Of a DNA stretch of 64,000 bases, positions 35,377-49,171 are shown one piece after another. Each line of letters begins with the position of its first letter. The stretch's first letter is position 1. The stretch spans positions 93,649,844 to 93,713,843 of the forward strand of contig CM060694.1 in assembly GCA_030686995.1 (NCBI GenBank), read 5' to 3'. The notes beneath the pieces are model-generated. The model searched no databases. It was given only the letters and a program-made list of their open reading frames with translations, and was not told where the DNA came from. The DNA is from Artemisia argyi (taxonomy: Eukaryota > Streptophyta > Magnoliopsida > Asterales > Asteraceae). A program made the translations under genes and the position numbers.

Positions 35377-36962
35377 CAGGTTAACATGTAATTGATTACT
35401 AAAACGTAATAAAAATCGGATCTTTAATTGTTTTAGATACATGTTTTTCTAGGGTTTTCTTTAAATTTTTTTAAAAATTTTTGTAACCCTAACCCTAATT
35501 TTAAGGGGGGGGTCGATTTCCACTATAAAACCCTAATTAGGGTTTGTGGTTTTCTTGATTATATAATAATCATATAGAAACCCTAGGTCTAAACCGGTTT
35601 TTGTGGACATACTTGTGACCTATGTGCTAATTGTTAGGTTAATCCGTGACGAAACATGCATGTTAGTCATGGATCTTGTTTGTTTATTTATGTCACATGT
35701 TTTAAATAGATCTAAAATTGGGGAAGACTCCATATATATTAAAATCAATTTATATGCTATGTGGTGTGTATATTATCTTTGGCCTACGCAATTGATTCGT
35801 CAATGTATGTGGCTCCACTTCCATTAAGAAGGGAAGGCCTTAGGTGATTACATGCATAATTATACCTAGAATTGATTTTATTAGGATCTTTTAATATGGT
35901 TTGCATGTGGCTAATTGTTTCAGGTTTTATTATTAGTTGTTTATTTTCTTTAAATTACTTGTTTTATTGTTTTCTTAATTGTTTGACTTGATGTAAGCAA
36001 TAAAAAGGGTGATTTTCATAAAAGAAAATAATATGGACTAATAATTTTGAAACCCTAAAGTGATAAAGTAAGAATCTTGCAAGGTCTTATTGACAATCGT
36101 GGTCCGATTCGCACGGTAATCAGCTCCCAGTCGAGACTAGCAAAATTCAAACTTTATTACTATTTTGAGATTGAATCCATAAACTTTTGCTTGAATGATG
36201 TTTTGTGCAAATATGTTTTTAAAATTAAGTCTTTTAAGATGATATTCATAACCGTGATTTGAAGGCTTAGAAAAGAGCCTTAGAGTCTGCCTTGGTTATC
36301 ACAATCTTGAATATGTCTTAAACGAATTACTTTTAAAATCATATGTTGTAGAAAGTCATCTTAGGGTTTTGGCATAAACCTCAAGTAAAACTTTGTGTAT
36401 TAATTTCACAAATTGGATATAAAAAGTTTTTATGAAAACTTATGTTATAAAGATGAGTGCATGCATCTTTGTACATATTTTGATTGACATATCAAAAATA
36501 AATACCCTTTATAATTTAAGTTACATGCCATCTACCTATAAGAAACACTTGGAATTTTAATTTAGTAAACGTGAGACCTAGGCTAAATTACTATAACAAG
36601 GTAAAATTCTTTTAACGCGTGAGACCATAATTGTAATTTTACAGTTTCTAAGGTAGACGACTTAATTAAGTTGTGCGTGAGACCTAGAACTTAAGGCATG
36701 AGATGGGATGAAACATGCTTACAAGGCAAATTGATGAATCAATTTGATGTAATTCCCATAATGATCTAGGAATTGGAAATCTTGTTTGCCAATTATTGTT
36801 CGACAGATTACTATCTTTTGTACTTTCACCACTAGCAGATCAACTGATGTGGTGGAACTATGTAAAGTTAGATCCTAGGTTTTCAAGAAAATTTTGGTGG
36901 TTATATGAATATAACTAATGGGTATTTTATTTTCTTGAAGATATTTATTATCGAAAATACTA
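35377..36962 (+). other. 1.6 kb leader of the intact copia element
   Basis: No long frame. Three copies of CGTGAGACC occur at about 50 bp spacing (near 36570, 36618 and 36675). A CTGTAG acceptor-like site sits two bases before the likely gag start, so part of the leader could be spliced out. Packaging signals would be expected here but cannot be pointed to. Confidence 0.5.
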
Positions 36963-39900
36963 ATGTTTGAACTTTTATCTGTAGATATGGCTCAACCCGA
37001 TACCCCATCTGTGATTTCTGCTTTCAAGAGTCATCTTGAGAGAGAGAAACTGACTGGAAAGAATTTCAATGATTGGTACCGCTCACTTAGAATTGTCTTG
37101 AGGTCGACCGGTAAAATGGACTATTTGACCGAAGAATGCCCAGCTGAGCCTGCTGCTTCTGAACCAGAAGCAGTCAAGGCGGCATGGAGGGTGGAACATG
37201 CTAAGTTTAATGAGGTTGCCTGTTTAATGCTCACTAGCATGAGTGCTCAATTGCAAAAGAAGTTTGAGTACTTTTTCCCAAAAGATATGCTTGATGTTCT
37301 TAGGCAATCTTATGAGAAACCACCAGCAGTTGAATTGTATGATGAATTGGACAAGCTACATAACTGCAAGCATGGTGATGGTAAACCAGTTGAAGATTAT
37401 GTGACTGAGATGAAGGAATCTTTTGATCAGCTTCACAGAATTGGATTTGGTTACCCTGACAATGTGCAAGTGCACTTGATCAACAGGTCCCTTAACAAGG
37501 ACTTTGCTGGTTTTGTGCAGAACTTCAATATGCACTGCTCGGGGAAGACAGTATCTGAATTACTCGCATTGCTTATTGAGTATGAGAAAAGTCTACCAGC
37601 CAAGGTCAAGAATCCTACCCCGCAAGTGTTGGCAATTCATGGTGGGAGAATCCAGAAGAAATCGCATGTGAACAAAGGCAAAGGGAAGGTTAACAAAGGC
37701 AAGCAGGTCATGGCCTATCAACCTGAACCCAAGATGAAGCAACATCAGCCTAAGCAGAAAAAGGTGAATCCACCAAACAAGAAGGATCAGGCATGTCACC
37801 ATTGTCATGAAAAGGGCCATTGGAAGCGCAATTGTCCTCTCTATATTCATGACTTGCGACTCAAGAAGCAGGGGAATGAAGCTGGTAACCCCAGTTCATC
37901 AGGTGCGTTCTTTATGATTGAATTATTCACTCTTACTCCTAAATTGAATTCATGGGTATATGATACGGGATGTGGCATTCATATTTGCAATACCTTGCAG
38001 GGGTTTAGAGTTGAGAGAAAGCTGGCCTATGGACAACAATTCTTGCACGTTGGTAACGGAGCGCATGCAGGAGTTGAAGCTATAGGAGTTTATGATTTAG
38101 TGTTGCCTTCGGGCTTAGTACTATCTTTAAATAATTGTCATTATGCACCGTCAATTGTTAGAGGTGTAATTTCATTTTCATGTTTGTTGAACCTTGGTTT
38201 TGAGCATACTATTTCTAGCAATGGAATTTCGGTTTCTTTAAATGGTGTTTTTTATTTTTATGCTATTGCTGTGAATGGTGTCTTTGAAATTGATATGAAT
38301 GATAATGATAAAGCTTTTGTTAAAAATAATTCAATGTATAGCATCAACAATAAGAGAATCAAGAAAGGTCTGGATTCATCTTATCTTTGGCATTGTCGAC
38401 TTGCTCACATTGGCAAAGATCGCATGAAAAAGCTGCAACATGATGGGCTTTTAGAAAAGATCAATGATGAATCATTTGATAAATGCGAATCTTGCATTGC
38501 TGGGAAAATGACTAAGAAACCCTTTAAAAATAGGATTGAAAGGGCGAATGATCTACTTGGTCTTATTCACACAGATGTGTGTGGACCACTTAGACATGTG
38601 TCAAGGAGAGGTGCTAGCTACTTCTTAACATTTACGGATGACTACAGCCGTTATGGTTATGTTTATTTACTTAAACATAAACATGAGGTGTTTGAGACAT
38701 TCAAAGTGTTTAAAGCAGAAGTAGAGTTGCAACTAGGAAAGAAGATTAAAGCTCTTCGATCCGATAGAGGTGGTGAATACCTGAGTCAAGAGTTTATAGA
38801 TTACTTAGCAAAGGAGGGAATTGTCCAGCACCTTACTTCTCCATATACTCCACAACAAAATGGTGTATCTGAAAGAAGGAATCGTACATTGCAAGATATG
38901 ATACGATCTATGTTTAATCTAACAACTCTTCCTTACTCGTTTTGGGATTATGCCTTGGAATCTGCAGTTCGCATTTTAAATATGGTTCCAACAAAGAAGG
39001 TTGATAAGACTCCATATGAAGTATGGACTGGGAAAGTTCCTAACTTGTCTTATCTAAAGGTCTGGGGTTGTGAGGCGTATGTTAAACGTGACTCAGCAGA
39101 CAAACTCCAACAAAGATCTGTAAAGTGCATCTTCGTAGGTTACCCTAAGGAAACTATGGGTTACTACTTTTATTACCCAGCTGAAAACAAGGTTTTTGTT
39201 GCAAGGTATGGAGACTTCTTAGAAAAGGAGCTCATATCTCAAGAATTCAGTGGGAGAGTATATGATCTGGAAGACGATCATGAAGATGTGACACCTTCTG
39301 AAAACACTAGCCAACTTCCTGAAGAACCTGAAAGTTTAGGTCCTCCACCAGAAGTTGAAGTGATTCCCGTTCGCAGATCTTCAAGATCTGTGAAGGCTCC
39401 TACACGTCTATGTTTAAACATGGAGTGTGATGACAACTTGATAGGGGATCTTGATGAACCTACAAGTTATAAAGCTGCTATGAATAGTCCAGAAAAGGAA
39501 AAATGGCAGGGAGCTATGAATGGGGAAATGCAATCCATGAAAGAAAATGAAGTCTGGGAAGAAGTAGACCTACCTCCGGGTGCCAAGCTAGTTGGGAGTA
39601 AATGGCTCTACAAGAAGAAGACTGATATGGATGGCATTGTACACACCTATAAGGCCCGTTTGGTAGCTAAAGGCTATACTCAAACTTTAGGTGTTGACTA
39701 TGAGGAGACCTTTTCTCCTGTAGCTGACATAAGGGCAATTAGGATTCTTATAGCCATAGCCGCTTACTATGACTATGAGATTTGGCAAATGGATGTCAAA
39801 ACCGCCTTCTTAAATGGTCGCCTAGATGAAGACATCTATATGGCGCAGCCTGAGGGGTTTGTAAATCCAGAATTCCCAGATCGTGTATGCAAGCTTAAGA

Positions 39901-41054
39901 GATCCATTTATGGATTAAAGCAAGCATCACGACAATGGAATAAAAGATTTGATAGTGAAATTAAGAAGTATGGATTCACTCAAAATCTTGATGAGCCATG
40001 TGTATATCACAAAGCTAGTGGGAGTAATGTAATTTTCCTTATATTATATGTCGATGACATATTGATCATGGGGAATGACATTCCAAGTTTACAAAAGGTT
40101 AAGGAATATCTTGGAAGTTGTTTTTCTATGAAAGATCTAGGGGAAGCTGCATTTATTCTGGGAATCAAGATATATAGAGATAGATCTCAGCGATTAATTG
40201 GATTAAGCCAAAGTGCTTACATTGATAAAATATTGAAGAGATTCAGTATGCAAAATTCCAAGAAAGGATATTTGCCGATGCAAGAGCAACATGGCTTGAG
40301 CAACAAAGTTTGTGCTTCAACACCCGAAGAGGTGCAACGCATGAAGAGAGTCCCTTATGCTTCGGCTGTGGGATCTATAATGTATGCGGTAAAAAGCACA
40401 AGGCCTGATGTTGCGTTTGCTCAGAATTTAACCAGTCGATATCAGCAGAACCCAGGTGAAAAACACTGGACTGCTGTTAAGAATATTCTTAAGTACCTTA
40501 GGGCTACTAAAGAGATGTTCTTAGTATATGGGGGTACTCCATCTGCAGAGCTTGATGTAACAGGTTACTGCGATGCTTCTTGGAAAGGTGATAAAGATGA
40601 TACGAAGTCTCAGACGGGTTATGTCTTTGTCATTAATGGAGGAGCTGTTGATTGGAGGAGCAAAAAGCAGAGTGTACTGGAGATGTCTGCTACAGAAAGT
40701 GAGTATATAGCTGCTTCAGAAGCTGCAATGGAAGCTGTTTGGATTAGGAAGTTTGTTTCAGGGCTTGGGGTTATGCCTTCGATTCAGCGACCTATAAAAA
40801 TGTATTGTGACAACTCAGCCGCAATTACATTTGCCAATGAACCTGGAATCATGAGAGGCACCAGACATTTCCCGATTAAGCACCACTATGTCAGAGAACA
40901 AGTTGAGATAGGTGAAATCGAAATGCTCAAAGTTCACACAGATGAAAACTTAGCTGATCAATTTACAAAGCCTTTACCTGGCACCAAGCTTTACAAGCAT
41001 GCTGAAGGAATAGGACTTAAATTAGCTGATAGTTTCATGCCCATTTGTGATTAG
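36963..41054 (+). CDS. Ty1/copia gag-pol polyprotein, complete
   Basis: One open frame of 1363 codons makes all element proteins. Numbering is from the ATG at 36963; the more likely start is the ATG at 36987 (MAQPDTPSVI), just after CTGTAG. In order: gag with GKNFNDWYRSLRIVLRSTGK; zinc knuckle CHHCHEKGHWKRNC (278-291); protease DTGCG (Asp 334); integrase HHCC region starting HCRLAHIG (His 477) with CESCIAGK; integrase catalytic Asp 538 (HTDVCGP), Asp 601 (RSDRGGEY) and Glu 637 (NGVSERRNR), a DD35E spacing; reverse transcriptase with GSKWLYKKK, ARLVAKGYTQ and YVDD (1029-1032); RNase H with GYCDASW (Asp 1204) and SATESEYIA; end DQFTKPLPGTKL. All key residues are present. DTGCG in place of the commoner DSGA seems normal for this lineage (memory). 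Confidence 0.97.
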   Translation: MFELLSVDMAQPDTPSVISAFKSHLEREKLTGKNFNDWYRSLRIVLRSTGKMDYLTEECPAEPAASEPEAVKAAWRVEHAKFNEVACLMLTSMSAQLQKKFEYFFPKDMLDVLRQSYEKPPAVELYDELDKLHNCKHGDGKPVEDYVTEMKESFDQLHRIGFGYPDNVQVHLINRSLNKDFAGFVQNFNMHCSGKTVSELLALLIEYEKSLPAKVKNPTPQVLAIHGGRIQKKSHVNKGKGKVNKGKQVMAYQPEPKMKQHQPKQKKVNPPNKKDQACHHCHEKGHWKRNCPLYIHDLRLKKQGNEAGNPSSSGAFFMIELFTLTPKLNSWVYDTGCGIHICNTLQGFRVERKLAYGQQFLHVGNGAHAGVEAIGVYDLVLPSGLVLSLNNCHYAPSIVRGVISFSCLLNLGFEHTISSNGISVSLNGVFYFYAIAVNGVFEIDMNDNDKAFVKNNSMYSINNKRIKKGLDSSYLWHCRLAHIGKDRMKKLQHDGLLEKINDESFDKCESCIAGKMTKKPFKNRIERANDLLGLIHTDVCGPLRHVSRRGASYFLTFTDDYSRYGYVYLLKHKHEVFETFKVFKAEVELQLGKKIKALRSDRGGEYLSQEFIDYLAKEGIVQHLTSPYTPQQNGVSERRNRTLQDMIRSMFNLTTLPYSFWDYALESAVRILNMVPTKKVDKTPYEVWTGKVPNLSYLKVWGCEAYVKRDSADKLQQRSVKCIFVGYPKETMGYYFYYPAENKVFVARYGDFLEKELISQEFSGRVYDLEDDHEDVTPSENTSQLPEEPESLGPPPEVEVIPVRRSSRSVKAPTRLCLNMECDDNLIGDLDEPTSYKAAMNSPEKEKWQGAMNGEMQSMKENEVWEEVDLPPGAKLVGSKWLYKKKTDMDGIVHTYKARLVAKGYTQTLGVDYEETFSPVADIRAIRILIAIAAYYDYEIWQMDVKTAFLNGRLDEDIYMAQPEGFVNPEFPDRVCKLKRSIYGLKQASRQWNKRFDSEIKKYGFTQNLDEPCVYHKASGSNVIFLILYVDDILIMGNDIPSLQKVKEYLGSCFSMKDLGEAAFILGIKIYRDRSQRLIGLSQSAYIDKILKRFSMQNSKKGYLPMQEQHGLSNKVCASTPEEVQRMKRVPYASAVGSIMYAVKSTRPDVAFAQNLTSRYQQNPGEKHWTAVKNILKYLRATKEMFLVYGGTPSAELDVTGYCDASWKGDKDDTKSQTGYVFVINGGAVDWRSKKQSVLEMSATESEYIAASEAAMEAVWIRKFVSGLGVMPSIQRPIKMYCDNSAAITFANEPGIMRGTRHFPIKHHYVREQVEIGEIEMLKVHTDENLADQFTKPLPGTKLYKHAEGIGLKLADSFMPICD

Positions 41055-41853
41055 TATTTGGATAAAGGATGTAATGTACAATTATTAATATTTACTGAAA
41101 TAAAATATTGGTTATGTTTATTTATTCATTGTCTTATTAATAATATATCCTATATTTGCATGTTTAAGATCCGTGAATAATTTATTATTCTAAATAGTCC
41201 GTTGTCGATTAATGATATGGGAATATCATTAAACTAAGACAATTTTGAGTATTGGTTTAGGATATACTTGAAAGTATATTGATGCGTAGTCATACCAATT
41301 TCACATGATATTCAATGAATTGAGTATTGGACTTATCCCAACAATATGATTTAAATTTATTGTGAGAATCATATTTAATAGTTATCCTCAGACTTGAGAT
41401 ACCAGATAAGTGTCATGGATGTAGTGCATTTTGTGGAGCAATCTACCGCTTACCGTAATTGGAAGTCATAAGGGTTGTTTTCAGAATGTTGCAAAGTTCA
41501 TGGGTTATTCTTGTAGTCAAGAGAGAATTCGCTCCTTCTGATTTGTTCAGAAGTTTAATACTGCTGGGCCCCTCGTAGGGTTGACAAAATGTTTGCGTGG
41601 CCACGCCCAAAGTCTATCTGGAATACGTTCAGATGTTTTGGTAATTTTGTTCAATCATAAAGAGACAAGAAACAGAATTTAATAAAGAACCTCACATCTT
41701 TATTAATGTAGTATTAGAGGCGAAAGGATAATAATAATGATGAATCATTAAAGGTTTTCCAGGAAACCTAGCTCAGGTCGAACTAGGGGCATTGGAGTGT
41801 TGCAAGACGCTAACCATTGTCATTTTACTATTAATAGATATACGAGTGGGAGC
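41055..41853 (+). other. 3' untranslated part of the copia element
   Basis: About 800 bp without a frame between the gag-pol stop and the 3' LTR. It ends with the purine-rich ACGAGTGGGAGC directly before TGTTAAAA, the presumed polypurine tract. Confidence 0.7.
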
Positions 41854-42591
41854 TGTTAAAAGTTACGTATAAATATTAATTAGTAAATGTCTAGTATCGA
41901 ACCCGAGACCTCGGGATTGCACACTTTACAAACAAGAATAATGTAAATAAATATATATATGTTAAATGTATCGTATATATATATTTATAAACACTTAAGG
42001 GACTAAATAATCATTAATATTAAACGTAAGTATTAATTATTATTAAGGGATAAGAGAACGAGGACTAGAGTGTAACTTGGGAGTCAAGAAGGATCTAGAA
42101 ACACCCCAAGGGTGCCTAGGCCGGTCGAAGCCCACACCATGGGTCGATCCACCCTTGCTTGTGCTCCAAGGAATCACCTAGTATATATACAAGGCCAAGG
42201 ATTAGGGTTTCACATCTCTTGTGCACACACACAAAACCCTAAAGTTTTCTTCTCCTTGTTTCTTCTCTTGGTCGATCGATCCTCACTCCCATAAGGGTTT
42301 TAGGATTGAAATTTTCATAAGCAAATTAAGTGTTTTGTTTACTTGCATCAAACCTTTATTCGTTGGTAGTTTGTGTGTACAAGAACGAGGTAATTACTTA
42401 CTTTAGTAATTATCAAGAGATCGATAAACAAAACGGTAAGGGGTTTATCATTGATCTAATTGTACAAGAATCAAGGTTTATTTGAAGTGCATCGGGTATG
42501 TTTTCTATTTATGTTTTAGTTAATCTTTATACGTGTTATTACTTGATCCTAGCTTCCGCAATATGTGTACTTTGATTGTCAAACTCTAACA
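41854..42591 (+). repeat. 3' LTR of the intact copia element
   Basis: 738 bp, no difference from the 5' LTR seen by eye. Its own TATA-like box (AGTATATATACAAGG, near 42181) points toward the peroxidase gene. Confidence 0.95.
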
Positions 42592-42878
42592 TATTTGTGT
42601 GGTTGGTTTGGTGATCACCACTACATCATATCGAGTCTAAGAGAACAGAATAGGTATTTGTTCAAATAATTCCTTAGCGCATGTGAACAATGTCTGATTT
42701 TAAAGGAAATCACATATATGTTACAGTTCATTTTTGAATCTATTAATTATTTTGATAAAATAATTTAACTGATGCCGAGTCAAATGTCAATGAGGTATGT
42801 GTATGTCTATATAAAGGGTTGCAAGAAGGTGGTCTAAAACTCAAAACACATCAAGTGAAATATCCCTAAAAGGAAAAC
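42592..42878 (+). promoter_or_regulatory. Remaining proximal promoter of the peroxidase gene
   Basis: TATATAAA at 42808-42815, about 64 bp before the ATG, is a good core promoter. The copia LTR ends at 42591, so only some 216 bp of native upstream sequence remains before the TATA box. An A-rich leader (AACTCAAAACACATCAAGTG) follows. Confidence 0.7.
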
Positions 42879-44539
<1,661 letters not shown>

Positions 44540-44656
44540 TGACTATCAGAACTAATTATCTCTTTATATCGTATCTGTTTGTTAATTTCAGTATGTAACT
44601 TGTCCAAAGTATATCGGACATTCTATATTAAATGCGTAACATCTTATATACTAAAA

Positions 44657-45022
44657 ACTTAAGTTGTCTTATAAATGTAAAGTGCTCACAATAAATGTTT
44701 CATAAATTAAAACTAAAATGTGGAGGCTTCATGTGTTAGTACATTGATTTAATAGTCATGCATAAGAGTAAGTACATAAGATTAATGATTCGAGTAATTG
44801 AAAAAATGTGTACGGTACATGGTAGTTTAAGCAACATCAAACTTAAGTTGTCTTATAAATACAAAGTGCTCACAATAAATGTTTCATGAATTAAAAGTGA
44901 AATGTAGAGACTTCATGTGTTAGTACATTGATTTAATAGTCATGCATAAGGGTAAGTACATAAGAATAGTGATTTGAGTAATTGAAAAAATTTGTACAGT
45001 ACAAGGTAGTTTAAGCAACATA
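44657..45022 (+). repeat. 184 bp tandem duplication
   Basis: 44657-44840 and 44841-45022 match with few changes (both start ACTTAAGTTGTCTTATAAAT and include TTAGTACATTGATTTAATAG). Partial decayed pieces (GTACGGTACAAGG, TTTAAGCAACAT) continue to about 45260. Confidence 0.85.
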
Positions 45023-45749
45023 AAAAGTATATCAATTACACAATATTGGGTGACTTAATTTAATATGCAAGAGGATTTGTGCACAAATTTTAGTACGGTA
45101 CAAGGCAGTTTAAGCAACATGAAAAATATATTCTATACTATCTAAAGATTGAAGTGCTTAATTTATTGCGCAAGAGGCATTGTGCACAAAAGTTTGTACG
45201 GTGCAATATGTTTTGCATGAGGAATCATGCACAAAAGTTTGTACAGTACAAGATGTTTCAAGCCATCGCTAAACCTCAAAGAATACAAACCAAAAACACA
45301 CCAATTAGTGGTTAGTCTTTTTATCTTCCCGTCCATGAGTTACAAATATTTTATCAACTATATAATGTGTCAAAAATCACACGCAACAAACCACAACTTC
45401 CTACACATCGCGTGCACATTGGGTTACAACTTATTATGGTGGTAAAGTAAGCATCATATCGTCTTACTTATTTAGCATATTGGTTTATATTATTTTATGT
45501 AAATTTCACGTGTGTTTTGTGTGTGTAACAATGTAGGACATAAAGATGGTGCTTAGGAGGTTTGGTAGTAACATCATGTTCTCTAAAGGTTTAAGAGATC
45601 CTACACATCGTTGTCTTATCAATTAAGTGAAACATGCATGAACATTTTTACTTTGATCGAAAATGTAATATATTGATTAACTGTATTTAAGTTACTAATG
45701 ATCAACTATATCTAATTGTTTTTTGTAGCGCGTCAGAAAGCATTAAAGA

Positions 45750-45822
45750 AAAAGATCAAGAAGTCACAAAAATTATATCAAAAACAAAACATGCAAAAAT
45801 CCAATGAACAACAACGACAAAG

Positions 45823-45901
<79 letters not shown>

Positions 45902-46000
45902 CGCCATGGCCACCGGTGGGATGAATACTTAGCCTTCATATTAATAGTATGTTACAAATTAAACATGCAATATTTTACTTCATGTAGTACCGCTAAACGA
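45750..46000 (+). repeat. Duplicated block with (CAA)n expansion
   Basis: CCAATGAACAACAACGACAA leads into a CAA run (about 45821-45901), then CGCCATGGCCACCGGTG and ATTAATAGTATGTTACAAAT. The poly-Q frame 45716-46147 arises from the run. A second copy without the expansion lies at 46590-46770. The frame start (RQKALKKKIKKSQKLYQKQN) could be a captured exon remnant. Confidence 0.7.
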
Positions 46001-46589
46001 GCTAATACTATTGATTCGTTAGCAAGTAAGTTTATTGAAAATAATATGACGAGCATTCAATTTTCAGTCAATAATTATTACTACACTTTGTTGGTGCATT
46101 TTAATATTTTTGCTCTTAATGTAGTTTTTTGTCTCGCGGTGTGTTAATATCACTTTCTTATTTAAACGTCTTGGAATATTGCGTGACTTTGATATTTGAT
46201 ATAACTGTGTAAATTATGTCGATGTTACATATTGAAAATGGTAGTATATAATAAAAATATCTTCACACTATCATCTTAACAATAAGAATCTTCTAAATCG
46301 AATAAGTATATAAAAGAGAAGAAAACTGTATTTCAAATGTTATCCTACACCTATCACGAGGTAAGCATTATTCATTTGAATTTGAGATCATGTGATTCAT
46401 GTCGACATACCGTAAATACTTAGAGTGAGTTACTAATGAATGCTCCAAATTCGATATTATAGTTTATGAAAAAATGTTGTAATAATGCATTAATTAAAAA
46501 ATAATTTATGTAACTTACTCATATTCAAAGATTACATATGAAAAGCCTCATTTAAATATAACATTTTGCAAAAAACCTCTTCACATTAA

Positions 46590-46770
46590 ATAAAGAGATC
46601 GAGATGTCACGAAAATTGTATCAAGAACAAAATATTCAAAATGCCAATGAACAACAACGAAAAAGACAACAACAAGAACATCGCCACGGCCACCGGTGTC
46701 AATATAGATGAATACTTAGCATTTATATTAATAGTACGTTACAAATTAAACATGCAATATTTTACTAAAT
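46590..46770 (+). repeat. Second copy of the block, CAA unexpanded
   Basis: It matches the copy at 45750-46000 across AAATTGTATCAAGAACAAAA, GCCAATGAACAACAACGA and CATCGCCACGGCCACCGGTG, with only a few CAA units and TATAGATGAATACTTAGC after. No frame survives. Confidence 0.75.
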
Positions 46771-48291
46771 GAATTACAATTTATTATACGAATTATAATT
46801 TATACTATTGAATATACTAATTACTTTAATATTTTATGTTTTTATAGTTTTGTTAAAAAGGAAATTTGTTTTATAGTTCGCTTTTAATAATGCAATTAAT
46901 TTGAACAACGAAGTCCGTCTTTCACAAAAAATTAGAGTTTCTAACATGAACCGAAAATTAGTTCCGAACATTAAGAAAAAAAACAATTAGATCCAAACCT
47001 GTGTGCATCGCATGCGTCATGAGGCAGTCCAAACCTGTGTGCATCGCATGGGGATGCGTATAAAAGGTCTCCAACATTAATGTGATCGCTTCATATTTAA
47101 AATAATTTATGTAACTTATACGTATTAAAATATTACATGTGAAGAGACTCTTTTCAATGTAATATCTTGAAAAAAAAATCTGTTCACATATACTTTTTTA
47201 ATTTCAATAAACTAATTTAAATGTGTGTCATGCTTGGAAATGTGATACCATCACAACTTAGATATTTAATGACGAAAATAAGTGCCAAATATTACTCTAT
47301 AAAAACTTATATACAGCCCATGTGCAACTCAATAAAGTATTTTAAATACGTATAAAGCTTAGCAAATTTGTGACAGCATACAACTTAAATATAAAATGAC
47401 GAAAATAAATGTTGAATATTATGCTATGAAAACTTCTATACAGCCCATGTGCATCGCACGTATTTTAAATCTATGAAAACTTCTATACAGCCCATCGCAT
47501 GGGCATTGTTGACTATCATAAGAAATAGTTATAACTTAGCTGGATGTATTAATATTAGTTAGTTCCAATAAAAAACGATAGAGTCAATACCAAAATAAAT
47601 AGACAAAAAATTTTACGTAAAAATACATCTTAAAAGATTACATGTCAATAAACTATTTTAAATACGTATCATGCTTACAAAATGTATGCTACCATGACAA
47701 CTTATATATATAATGACAAAAATACGTCTCGAATATAAAATGACGAAAATAAAATACGGATATTAAACTTTGAAAACTTCTATACAGCCCATGTGCATCG
47801 CACGGTAAAAATAAGTTTTTGACAATACTAAGAGTTAGAATTTCTAACGGTAAACAAAAACAATGCATCGCATGGGTAAGTGAGTTTTAGTACATCCAAT
47901 TTGAACAGATAAATTAAAAAAGTTTGTTAAAATAACAAAATATGACATATTAAAAATATCACATTTGAATAATGAATAGAAAGGAAAAATTACATAATTT
48001 TGGCTCACAATTATTTATAAATTATAATAACAAGTAAAAAAACTGTGTGCATCGCACGAGTCATGAGGCAGCCCAAGTTATATATTGTATTTTGAATGTT
48101 TGACTCAACCTCAATTAAAAGTAACGAAATAACGGCATCAACATTTTTCATGTCATGCTAACAAACACAACTTAGAAATTTATTGACCAACAAAATCCAT
48201 CCATGACCAAAATGACAAAAATTAGTGCTGAACAATACGCTATGAACATTTAGATCGAGCCCATGTGCATCGCACGGGTCTAAATGACTAG

Positions 48292-49171
48292 TATTTGTAA
48301 AAGCTAATAACATTAAAATAAAGGTTGCTATTGACCCGACATTATATTATACAATATACTAAAACCCGTGGTTTCACTGTTCACTTTTTTTTGTCCATTT
48401 GCTTTATTCGATAGGCCCAAACCGACCCTATGTATTATACCCGGCCCCGAAATAAACGTTTCTCCTCTCACACCTCTCTCACAACATCTCCTGTTTACCA
48501 GAGGTCCGCTGGAGCTAAAAAAATCCGAAACGCAAAACGAGTCGGGGCATCTATAGTGTTTTATGTGTGTGTGTGGCTACAGTGAGATCTACAGTGTCCA
48601 ATTTTTTAATGGGTGTAATGTGTTTGGGTGAGGATTTGTGGCAGGCTTTGAACAAGATTTCTTCCAGATCCTTCTTTGACACTCATCCTTCTTCACAAAA
48701 CACACACACATAGACGCAACAAAAGAACACGGATTAAACAAAAACACGCAATGGATTAAACTAAATCCGGTAAGATTATCTGATTTTTTTTATTGGTTTA
48801 TGTTTTCTATTAATTTTGACTGGTGGGTATGTTAAAGATCTTTTTTTTTATCACTTTCAATTAATGGGTATGTTAAAGACTTAAAATTTATTCAATGTGT
48901 ATTTTAAAGATTTGATTTTTTATAATGGGTATGTTTTCTTTTTTGTTAATTTTGATTAATTACAAAGCATGATACTGTTGTTAGGAATTTCAGTGTTGTT
49001 TGATATCAGTATGTGGTTCTATGTAGGATTTTCGTTGTTTGCCTTGAGGGTTATAAAGATTTGATTTTTTTTATTGTTCCGACTATTTGAGATTATTAGG
49101 GGTTTTGTTTCGTAACGGGTTTATTCTTTTCTAACAGGAAATCCCAAATGAAATACAGCCGGTTTCAGCCA
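48292..49171. other. Upstream part of the second Helitron-like region
   Basis: No gene motif. 48440-48720 has a leader-like CT- and CA-rich composition (CCTCTCACACCTCTCTCACA; ACACACACACATAGACGC), and a GTAAGATT donor-like site lies near 48769 with a TCTAACAG acceptor-like site near 49138. This could be a 5' untranslated exon and intron of the gene relic that follows. Confidence 0.35.

Larger units (their letters stand above)
34626..42591 (+). mobile_element. Intact young Ty1/copia retrotransposon (7966 bp)
   Basis: Two 738 bp LTRs, in which I saw no difference, flank one uninterrupted gag-pol frame. The target duplication TATTT is exact (34621-34625 and 42592-42596). The primer site TGGTATCAGAGC and a GA-rich tract before the 3' LTR are in place. 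Gene order is gag, protease, integrase, reverse transcriptase, RNase H, i.e. copia. Identical LTRs with an open frame imply a very recent insertion, and the element could still be active. It has a long leader (35377-36962) and a long 3' untranslated part (41055-41853). Confidence 0.95.
44642..48291 (+). mobile_element. Probable Helitron (or nested Helitron ends)
   Basis: The 3' end is strong: CCATGTGCATCGCACGGG hairpin, TCTAAATGA, CTAG, then T. The 5' end is a guess: TCTTATATACTAAAAACTTA, preceded by A at 44641, has the right form. The inside is repetitive: a 184 bp tandem duplication, a CAA array, a duplicated block, and at least seven more GTGCATCGCA-type hairpins with CAGCCCATG or GAGGCAGCCC lead-ins between 46990 and 48060. 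The latter suggest repeated nested insertion or 3'-end duplication. No Rep or helicase motif seen. Confidence 0.5.

Noticed and set aside
45716..46147. Poly-glutamine frame as a gene
   Set aside because: The run is a CAA microsatellite, the duplicate block has no open frame, and no domain is visible.
46990..48291. CRISPR-like array of GTGCATCGCA repeats
   Set aside because: Spacing is irregular, the context is a plant nuclear genome, and each repeat is a Helitron-type hairpin.
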